NCBI GenBank assembly: GCA_013297695.1
Contig: JAAFHX010000016.1
Span: 1-37,157, forward strand
Direction of reading: 5' to 3'
Length of the DNA stretch: 37,157 bases
Origin: Rhodobacterales bacterium
GTDB lineage: Bacteria; Pseudomonadota; Alphaproteobacteria; Rhodobacterales; Rhodobacteraceae
Part shown: positions 30,366 through 37,157 of the stretch, piece after piece
How the letters are laid out: the number at the start of each line of letters is the position of its first letter
How positions within the stretch are numbered: position 1 is the stretch's first letter
Made by a program: the position numbers and the translations under genes
The notes under the pieces: model-generated
The model's database searches: none
What the model was told of the DNA's origin: nothing
Seen by the model: only the letters and a program-made list of their open reading frames with translations

Positions 30366-30556
30366 AAGGTGGCGTGACCGCTTGAGCGCGGGGTGAAGGA
30401 TCACGGATGCGCGATGTTTCAGGATACGCGCCGCGCATGGGCTTGATACGCGCCGCGATATTCTTGGCGGTCGGTCCATCGGCTATCACCGGTGCAGGGA
30501 AATCAGACGCGATGCGACGCGAAGGTCCTGCCGAAAACGATGGGGAATGAACGATC

Positions 30557-30940
30557 ATGACAAGCAAGATCAATCAGGGCGAGATGCAAAAGCAGGTCAG
30601 CGCATTTGCCGATCTGCATTCCGTCGCGCGCCAGGCCCTTGCCGGAAACGTCGCAAAGGCCGTCGAGGTGCAGGCGGTCCTGGCCGAAAGCGCGGCAGAC
30701 ATCGCACGCCTGATGATCGACGCCGCCGAAAGGTCCCGGCGCGACATTGCGCAGATGACGCTACATGCCGTGTCGAGCGGCGATCCGGTTGCGCTCATGA
30801 CGCTGGCACCGCGCGCGGCGCAGACCGGCCTTCGCGAGGCGATGTCTTTTGCAAGCGACGCCCTGCAGGCCGCCGGGGCGCTTGGCAAGGCCGTTGCAGC
30901 AGGCCCCGAATCCACGGCTGACGGGGCCGACAGGTCCTGA
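30557..30940 (+). CDS. Phasin-like (PHA granule-associated) protein
   Basis: 127 aa, low-complexity, alanine-rich, helical amphipathic sequence (FADLHSVARQALAGNVAKAVEVQAVLAESAADIARLMIDAAERSRRDIAQM); neighbouring 3-hydroxybutyrate dehydrogenase and patatin. Confidence 0.6.
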   Translation: MTSKINQGEMQKQVSAFADLHSVARQALAGNVAKAVEVQAVLAESAADIARLMIDAAERSRRDIAQMTLHAVSSGDPVALMTLAPRAAQTGLREAMSFASDALQAAGALGKAVAAGPESTADGADRS

Positions 30941-30992
30941 CAGCCCCCGCCCCCCCCGAACCCCAACCCTTGGCAAGATGGAGCATCCCGAC

Positions 30993-31472
30993 ATGACCCG
31001 ACATATCCTTTCAACCGCCGCTTTCCTGCTGATCGCGGCAGTCGCCACCGGCGCCCAGGCCGAGTCCTGCCCCAAGGACAAGGTTCTGAGCACACCGCGT
31101 GCGCTGGAGCAGATTCCGGCGGGTTTGCTGAAGCGCGAAGTCATCGCCAACGTCCGCCTGGAAGGCTGGCGCGACATGGGCGGCTTCATCCTGCGGATGC
31201 GTCGGCTGGAAGTGCAGCCGGGTGGCTTCATCCCGACGCACGACCATTCCGACCGCCCGGCCATCGTCTACGTCGTCAAGGGCACGGTGACCGAGCACAA
31301 CAACTTCTGTGCCGTTCCGATCGTGCATACGGCCGGCAGCGTGACCGAGGAATTCGGCCCCGGATTCATGCACTGGTGGGAAAACACGGGCAACGAGGTT
31401 GTCACCTTCATTTCGACCGACGTGCTGCCCTATGACAGCAAGGACGCGCCCTTCGTCGGGTTCGAGCCGTGA
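30993..31472 (+). CDS. Secreted cupin-domain protein
   Basis: 159 aa; signal peptide; cupin motif THDHSDRPAIVYVVKGTVTEHN...GFMHWWENTG retains His/His/Glu/His. Confidence 0.8.
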   Translation: MTRHILSTAAFLLIAAVATGAQAESCPKDKVLSTPRALEQIPAGLLKREVIANVRLEGWRDMGGFILRMRRLEVQPGGFIPTHDHSDRPAIVYVVKGTVTEHNNFCAVPIVHTAGSVTEEFGPGFMHWWENTGNEVVTFISTDVLPYDSKDAPFVGFEP

Positions 31473-31939
31473 GCCGGGCCGGGCTGCTGTTGTCCGTTCT
31501 CGGGGGCGCTTTGCTGATGGTCAGCAGCGCCCCTGCGATGGCGGACACCCGGGACGAGGTGCTTTCGGTCTATCGCGGCTTTGCCGAGGCCCAGAATGCC
31601 CGCGATCTTGACCGGATCGGTGCCTACCTTGTCGATGGCCCCGATTTCCTGTGGGTGTCCGACGGCCAGTCGGTCTGGGGGCGCCCCGATGCGCTGAAGC
31701 GGATGGGCGGCTTTCAGAAGGCAGAGGTCTGGCACGTCGTGCCCGACCTTGACCACGCGCGGGTGGTGGAACTCGATCCCGATGTTGCCATGCTGCACAT
31801 GCCGCTGGTGCTGGAACTTGGCAGTGCTGCGGCCCCCGACAGGTTGCGGTTTCTGGTCAGCATCCTGTTTCGAAACCAGCAGGACGGCTGGAAGATCGCA
31901 TCGCTGCTGACCACCACGCAAAAGGCGGCGGCACCCTGA
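31469..31939 (+). CDS. Secreted NTF2/SnoaL-like protein (DUF4440-type)
   Basis: 156 aa, GTG start overlapping the cupin stop; signal peptide; DEVLSVYRGFAEAQNARDLDRIGAYLVDGPDFLWVSDGQSVWGR. Confidence 0.75.
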   Translation: MSRAGLLLSVLGGALLMVSSAPAMADTRDEVLSVYRGFAEAQNARDLDRIGAYLVDGPDFLWVSDGQSVWGRPDALKRMGGFQKAEVWHVVPDLDHARVVELDPDVAMLHMPLVLELGSAAAPDRLRFLVSILFRNQQDGWKIASLLTTTQKAAAP

Positions 31940-32096
31940 CGCACGACAAACCCGGCCCGCCCGGCGGGCCGCTGGACAGGATGGCGAACAATCCCGTTCC
32001 GTCATCAGCCGGTTTCTTCGCGCGGGTCACAACGGGACCGCCGCGATCCGTCCGACGGACCCCAAGAGACCGACACTTTTTCAGGAGGCGGCGCGA

Positions 32097-33233
32097 ATGA
32101 CGGCGTTGAACGCGGAAATCAGGAAACTCGGCCAAGTCGTTCTGGTGCTGCAGGGCGGTGGCGCGCTTGGGGCCTATCAGGTCGGCGTGTTCCAGGCGCT
32201 GCACGAGGCGGGGATCGAGCCGGACTGGGTGATCGGCACCTCGATCGGGGCGATCAATGCCGCGATCATCGCCGGAAATGCGCCCGCCGACCGGCTGGAC
32301 CGGCTGACCGAGTTCTGGTCGCGGGTCGAATACAAGCAGCATTTCGGCCTGCCCGACTACTGGCTGGGCGCGATGTCGCGCACGTTGCAGACGGTCTCGA
32401 TGGGGTTGCCGGGGTTCTTCGTGCCGCGCCCGGCGGCGCTGTTCAGCCCGCATTCCAGACTGGGGGCGGAAAGTGCCGGATACTATTCGGTCGATCCGTT
32501 GCGCGAAACGCTGTCGGGGCTGATCGATTTCGATCATCTCGCCAGTTCCGGAACACGGCTGACAGTCGGAGCGTCATCGGTCCGCACCGCCGAGATGCGG
32601 TATTTCGACAGCCGCGATACACCGCTGAACCTGGAGCATGTGATCGCCTCGGGCGCCCTGCCGCCGTCCTTTCCGGCGGTTCGGATCGACGGCGAGCTGT
32701 ACTGGGACGGCGGCATCCTGTCGAACACGCCGGTCGAAGTGGTGTTCGACGACAAGCCGCGCCGCGACTCGCTGGTCTTTGCGGTGCATCTGTGGAACCC
32801 GGACGGTGCCGAACCCGAAACGATCTGGGATGTGTCGAACCGCCAGAAGGACATCACCTATTCCAGCCGCGCCGTGTCGCATATCCGGCGGCAGCGCCAG
32901 CTTCACCGGCTGCGCCATGTGGTTGCCGAACTTGGCAAGCTGTTGCCGGAAGAGGCGCTGAAGTCCAACGCGGTGCGCGAACTTCTGGGCTATGGCTGTC
33001 TGACGCGGATGCATGTCGTGCGTCTGCTGGCCCCGACGCTGCCCGGCGAGGATCACCTGAAGGACATCGACTTCAGCCGCGACGGCATCCGCCAGCGGCG
33101 CGAAGCCGGGTATCGCCACACCAGGGAAACGCTGGAAAAGGCCCCCTGGCGCGCGCCGCATGATCCGATGGAAGGCTTCCTTCTGCACGAGGCCTGCGGC
33201 GGCGAGATGATCGAGACGCCCGCCGCAAAGTGA
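32097..33233 (+). CDS. Patatin-like phospholipase family protein
   Basis: 378 aa; LQGGGALGAYQVGVF, nucleophile GTSIGAINAA, catalytic Asp in YWDGGILSNTP; extended C-terminal DUF3734-like region. Confidence 0.92.
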   Translation: MTALNAEIRKLGQVVLVLQGGGALGAYQVGVFQALHEAGIEPDWVIGTSIGAINAAIIAGNAPADRLDRLTEFWSRVEYKQHFGLPDYWLGAMSRTLQTVSMGLPGFFVPRPAALFSPHSRLGAESAGYYSVDPLRETLSGLIDFDHLASSGTRLTVGASSVRTAEMRYFDSRDTPLNLEHVIASGALPPSFPAVRIDGELYWDGGILSNTPVEVVFDDKPRRDSLVFAVHLWNPDGAEPETIWDVSNRQKDITYSSRAVSHIRRQRQLHRLRHVVAELGKLLPEEALKSNAVRELLGYGCLTRMHVVRLLAPTLPGEDHLKDIDFSRDGIRQRREAGYRHTRETLEKAPWRAPHDPMEGFLLHEACGGEMIETPAAK

Positions 33234-33270
33234 ATCCCAGGACAATCCAGCACAAGGACGGAGATTTCAG

Positions 33271-34056
33271 ATGGATTTGACAGGCAAGACCGTGGTGGTG
33301 ACCGGATCGACCTCCGGCATCGGTCTGGGCATCGCGCGGGGCTTTGCGGCCGCAGGCGCGAACGTGGTGATGAACGGCTTCGGCGATGCGTCCGAGATTG
33401 CGCAGGTCACAGCCGAGGTGGAGGCTCTGGGGGCGGGATCGGTCGTTTATGACGCTGCCGACATGTCGAAGCCCGACCAGATCGTCGCCATGATCGAAAA
33501 CGCCGAGGCGCGGTTCGGGTCGGTGGACGTGCTGGTGAACAACGCGGGCATCCAGACGGTCGGGCCGGTAGAAACCTTTCCGCCCGAACGATGGGACCTG
33601 ATCGTTGCGATCAACATGAATTCGGCCTTTCACACCACCCGCGCGGCCCTGCCGGGCATGAAACGGCGGGGCTGGGGGCGGATCATCAACATCTCGTCCG
33701 CGCATGGGCTGGTCGCCTCGCCTTTCAAGTCGGCCTATGTCACGGCAAAGCACGGCATCACCGGGTTCACCAAGACCGTGGCGCTTGAGGCGGCCGAGCA
33801 TGGGGTGACGGTGAATGCGATCTGCCCCGGCTATGTGCTGACCCCGCTGGTGGAAAAGCAGATTCCGGAAACCGCCGCCGCGCGCGGGATTTCCGAAGAG
33901 GCAGTCAAGCGCGACGTGCTGCTGGCCGCACAGTGGACGAAGAAATTCGTGACCGTCGCGCAACTGGCCGGAGTGGCACTGTTCCTGTGTTCGGACGCCG
34001 CCGAGAACATCACCGGCGTATCCCTGCCGGTCGACGGCGGCTGGACCGCCGCCTGA
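33271..34056 (+). CDS. bdhA: 3-hydroxybutyrate dehydrogenase (SDR family)
   Basis: 261 aa; TGSTSGIGLGIARGFAAAGANVVMNGFG, NNAGIQ, YVTAKHG, CPGYVLTPLVEKQIPE typical of 3-hydroxybutyrate dehydrogenase. Confidence 0.92.
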   Translation: MDLTGKTVVVTGSTSGIGLGIARGFAAAGANVVMNGFGDASEIAQVTAEVEALGAGSVVYDAADMSKPDQIVAMIENAEARFGSVDVLVNNAGIQTVGPVETFPPERWDLIVAINMNSAFHTTRAALPGMKRRGWGRIINISSAHGLVASPFKSAYVTAKHGITGFTKTVALEAAEHGVTVNAICPGYVLTPLVEKQIPETAAARGISEEAVKRDVLLAAQWTKKFVTVAQLAGVALFLCSDAAENITGVSLPVDGGWTAA

Positions 34057-34081
34057 CGGAACGCCCCCGCGCCTGCCGCCC

Positions 34082-34106
34082 CCCTGCCGCGCGGATTGCG
34101 GCAGGG
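34082..34106 (+). other. Intergenic hairpin between bdhA and the MFS gene
   Basis: CCCTGCCGC (34082-34090) and GCGGCAGGG (34098-34106), perfect 9-bp stem, 7-nt loop, no U-tract; flanked by direct copies of GGAACGCCCCCG (34058-34069 and 34105-34116). Confidence 0.55.
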
Positions 34107-34154
34107 AACGCCCCCGGCCTGCCCGGCCCGGCCATTTCATCGGAGAACAGACCC

Positions 34155-35336
34155 ATGCCGATTGCGACCAGAGGCCTTTTGCGGGGGGATCGCCCGCGCG
34201 ACGTGCTGCGCCGGTCGACCATCATCGCGATCATCAGCTTTCTGACGCTGATCGACCTTTTCGGCGCGCAGGCGCTGCTGCCGCAGATCATCCTGGCCTT
34301 CAACTCGGACCCGGGAACCGCCGGGTTCGCGGTCAACGCCGCAACCCTTGGCATGGCCATTTCGGGCCTGACCGTCGCCTGGTTCGCCGACCGGATCGAC
34401 CGCAAGCGCGGCATCTGGATCTGTCTTGCCGTGCTGTCCATCCCCACCGCGCTGCTGGCGATCACCGGCTCGATCTGGGTGTTCATGGCGCTGCGCGTCG
34501 TGCAGGGCATGCTGATGGCGGCAGCCTTTACCCTGACCATGACCTATCTGTCCGAACAGTGCGACCTGATGGCCCGGGGCGGGGCGCTTGCGGCCTATAT
34601 CACGGGCAACGTCGCCTCGAACCTTGTCGGGCGGCTGCTGGCGGTCAGCCTGACGGATGCAACCTCGCTGGCCGGGTGTTTCCTGTTCTTTGCCGGATTG
34701 AACATCGCCGGGGCTGTTCTGGCCTATACCCTGATCGGACCCCGGGACGACGTGCAGCCGATGCGCGGTGGCCCGGCGCTGGAAATCTGGCGGCGCCATT
34801 TCGCCAGCCCGCCCCTGCGCGCGGCCTTCGCCATCGGCTTTCTGATCCTGTTCGTGTTCGTCGGTGTCTTCACCTACATCAACCTGCATCTGGTCACCGG
34901 CCTCGGGCTGCCGCCGATGGCGCTTGGGCTTGTCTATCTGGTCTTCGCCCCGGCGATCATCACCACACCCATGGCCGGACGCATGGTGGGCAGGATCGGG
35001 CCGCGCAGGTCGCTCATGCTGTCGCTGGCGGGTGCCTTCTGCGGGCTGATGCTGACCTTGTCAGGCAGCATCTGGATCGTCCTTCCGGGGATGGCGCTGA
35101 TCGGCGTATCGACGTTTTCCGCACAGGCTGCGGCAACCGGCTATGTCTCGGCCAACGTGACCTCGGACCGGGCGCAGGCCAACGGGCTGTATCTGACAAG
35201 CTACTATCTGGGCGGCGTGGTCGGCGCGCTGTTTCTGGGCCAGATCAACGCCCATTTCGGCTGGCACGCAACTGTCCTCGGCATCGCCGCCTCGCTTGCC
35301 GCCGCGATCCTGATCGCCCGCAGCCTTGAGCGATGA
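34155..35336 (+). CDS. Major facilitator superfamily transporter
   Basis: 393 aa with about 12 hydrophobic segments; GLTVAWFADRIDRKRGIW MFS loop motif. Confidence 0.88.
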   Translation: MPIATRGLLRGDRPRDVLRRSTIIAIISFLTLIDLFGAQALLPQIILAFNSDPGTAGFAVNAATLGMAISGLTVAWFADRIDRKRGIWICLAVLSIPTALLAITGSIWVFMALRVVQGMLMAAAFTLTMTYLSEQCDLMARGGALAAYITGNVASNLVGRLLAVSLTDATSLAGCFLFFAGLNIAGAVLAYTLIGPRDDVQPMRGGPALEIWRRHFASPPLRAAFAIGFLILFVFVGVFTYINLHLVTGLGLPPMALGLVYLVFAPAIITTPMAGRMVGRIGPRRSLMLSLAGAFCGLMLTLSGSIWIVLPGMALIGVSTFSAQAAATGYVSANVTSDRAQANGLYLTSYYLGGVVGALFLGQINAHFGWHATVLGIAASLAAAILIARSLER

Positions 35337-35481
35337 CAGATCGGAACGCGACAGGCCAGCCTGTGCAGATGCGCGACCGGCGCGCCGCCCCGGGCATGCG
35401 GGCAAGGGCAGGGCAGGGCCGCCGGCGATCATCCCCAAGGGCGTTGCGACAGGCCACCCCGCACGCCGCCCCCGCCCGGGA

Positions 35482-35949
35482 TCAGAGGGGTGCCCCCGGT
35501 TCTGACGGCGGGCCAAAGCGGTCCAGCATCCGCGTCCTGATCTGGTCACGGGCCTGGCGATAGGCGGAAAGCTTGGCCTCGCGCGCCTCGCCCAGGCCGG
35601 TCGGGTCCAGGATGGGCCAGTATTCGACCTCCAGATGGTTGAACCGCGTCAGTTCCAGCGCCTGGCGCTGGCTGGCGGGCGACAGTGCAACGATCAGGTC
35701 GAACTGCGACAGGTCATCGCCCCACTGTTCCATCTCGTCAAAGCTCCGCGACCGGTGGCGCGACAGCTCGATCCCCAGTTCCTTGCAGACGGCGACGGAA
35801 AAGCCGTCAACCTCCATGTCGTTGCGCACACCGGCAGACTGCACATAGGCGCGCTGGCCGTACAGCTTTTTCATCAGCCCCTCGGCCATGGGCGAGCGCA
35901 CCGCATTGTGGTCGCAGCAGAACAGCACCGAGGCGGGAAACTTGCCCAC
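35482..35949 (-). CDS. Low molecular weight protein-tyrosine-phosphatase-like protein
   Basis: 155 aa, GTG start; CDHNAVRS fits the CX5RS P-loop, and ILDPTG carries the DP acid motif. Confidence 0.85.
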   Translation of the reverse strand: MGKFPASVLFCCDHNAVRSPMAEGLMKKLYGQRAYVQSAGVRNDMEVDGFSVAVCKELGIELSRHRSRSFDEMEQWGDDLSQFDLIVALSPASQRQALELTRFNHLEVEYWPILDPTGLGEAREAKLSAYRQARDQIRTRMLDRFGPPSEPGAPL

Positions 35950-35950
35950 A

Positions 35951-36427
35951 TCAGCCCCAGTGCAGCACGCAGATCAGCGTGAACAGCCGCCGCGCCGTGT
36001 CGATATCGACCGCCGCCTTGCCGTCCAGCCGTTCCTGCAGCACCCGCGCGCCTTCGTTGTGGATACCGCGCCGGGCCATGTCGATGGCCTCGATCTGGCT
36101 GGGCGGAAGGCGCTTGACCGCCTCGAAATAGCTTTCGCAGATCTGGAAATAGTCCTTCACCACCTGTCGGAACGGACCGAGCGACAGGTGGAACTCGCCC
36201 ACCGGTTCCGCGGTTTCCGAAGCCAGGCCGAACACCAGCCGCCCCTCGCGGATCGCCAGCGACAGCCGGTAGGGGCCGGGATGGGGCACGCGGCCTTCGC
36301 GCGCGGGCAGGGCAAAGCTGTTGTCCTCCAGCAGGTCAAAGATCGCCACGCGGCGTTCCTGCTCGATCTCGGGGGTCGGGCGGGCAAGGCCGCGCTCGTC
36401 GATCTCGATATGGCAGATGCGGTTCAT
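35951..36427 (-). CDS. UPF0262 family protein
   Basis: 158 aa from ATG 36427 ([38 protein letters not shown]...); conserved position between hisD and a LMW phosphatase in alphaproteobacteria. Confidence 0.85.
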   Translation of the reverse strand: MNRICHIEIDERGLARPTPEIEQERRVAIFDLLEDNSFALPAREGRVPHPGPYRLSLAIREGRLVFGLASETAEPVGEFHLSLGPFRQVVKDYFQICESYFEAVKRLPPSQIEAIDMARRGIHNEGARVLQERLDGKAAVDIDTARRLFTLICVLHWG

Positions 36428-37157
36428 GCGTCTTCGGTCCCGTCGGACAGGTCGGCATTCAGCCGGTCCAGCCGTGCGCGCACCGACAGCCCGTGCGCCT
36501 GCAGCGATTCCGACATCGCCAGCCGCTCCGCCGCCGGGCCGATCCGGGCCAGGGCGGCGGGCGTCATCCGGGAAAGGGTGGTGCGCTTGAGGAAATCCAT
36601 GACCGACAGCCCCGAGGAAAAGCGTGCCGAACGTGCCGTGGGCAGCACATGGTTCGGCCCACCGATGTAATCGCCGATTGCTTCCGGTGTCCATGCCCCC
36701 AGAAAGATCGCCCCGGCATGGCGGATGCGGGCCGCAAGCCGCCCGGGGTCGGCCACGCAGAGTTCCAGATGTTCGGGGGCGATCCGGTCGGACAGGGCCG
36801 CCGCCTCGTCCAGATCGCGCACCACGATCACCGCGCCATGTGCGGCCCAACTGGCCCCCGCAATGGCGCGTCGGTCAAGTGTTTGCAGCCGCTTTTCGAC
36901 CGCCGCCGCCACGGCGCGGCCGAAGTCCGCGTCCGTCGTGATGAGGATCGCCTGCGCGCTTGTGTCATGTTCGGCCTGTGACAGCAGGTCAAGCGCGATC
37001 CAGTCGGGGTCGTTGTCACGGTCGGCGATGACAAGGATTTCCGACGGCCCCGCGATCATGTCGATGCCCACATGGCCAAAGACGCGCCGTTTGGCGGCGG
37101 CGACCCAGGCGTTGCCGGGGCCGGTGATCTTGTCCACCGGCGCAATCGTCTCGGTGC
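36424..37157 (-). CDS. hisD: Histidinol dehydrogenase (N-terminus beyond the window)
   Basis: [70 protein letters not shown] motifs; open to the window edge. Confidence 0.95.
   Translation of the reverse strand, partial: TETIAPVDKITGPGNAWVAAAKRRVFGHVGIDMIAGPSEILVIADRDNDPDWIALDLLSQAEHDTSAQAILITTDADFGRAVAAAVEKRLQTLDRRAIAGASWAAHGAVIVVRDLDEAAALSDRIAPEHLELCVADPGRLAARIRHAGAIFLGAWTPEAIGDYIGGPNHVLPTARSARFSSGLSVMDFLKRTTLSRMTPAALARIGPAAERLAMSESLQAHGLSVRARLDRLNADLSDGTEDA

Noticed and set aside
30361-30573. 70-aa minus-strand ORF in the phasin upstream region
   Set aside because: Short, no recognisable motif, overlaps the probable regulatory region; insufficient support.
31954-31970. GGCCCGCCCGGCGGGCC palindrome after the NTF2-like gene as a terminator
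   Set aside because: Perfect palindrome, but too short a loop and no U-tract; simple GC-rich symmetry cannot be excluded.

Overview
GC-rich chromosomal segment, most consistent with an alphaproteobacterium of the Rhodobacteraceae type (inferred from gene content and codon bias; no taxonomic search was run). It is densely packed with metabolic and transport genes. I saw no tRNA, rRNA, CRISPR array, phage or transposase genes. Blocks, left to right: (1) a minus-strand branched-chain amino-acid (Liv) ABC transporter operon, with a compound palindromic repeat at the livG/livF junction and a small secreted orphan protein between livF and livH; (2) a PQQ-type sugar dehydrogenase, a GlxA-type AraC regulator, an orphan membrane protein and a class II DAHP synthase followed by a clear intrinsic terminator; (3) a compact operon of sulfide:quinone oxidoreductase, DUF2892-like membrane protein, RND adaptor and RND pump; (4) an M17 aminopeptidase convergent with the first of two complete Dpp/Opp-type peptide ABC transporters, a proline-iminopeptidase/amidase-like hydrolase and an acetamidase/formamidase, with the second Dpp/Opp transporter transcribed divergently and followed by a LysR regulator; (5) a PHB-like block (phasin-like protein, secreted cupin, NTF2-like protein, patatin, 3-hydroxybutyrate dehydrogenase, MFS transporter) with a perfect CTGC-N3-GCAG PhaR-type site upstream of the phasin; (6) hisD (partial), UPF0262 and a low-molecular-weight phosphatase, tightly coupled. 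I did not find a clearly unprecedented defence or mobile system. The strongest leads are the palindromic element that can be read in frame into the livF N-terminus, the SQR/DUF2892/RND operon, and the paired peptide/amide uptake locus with its shared control region.
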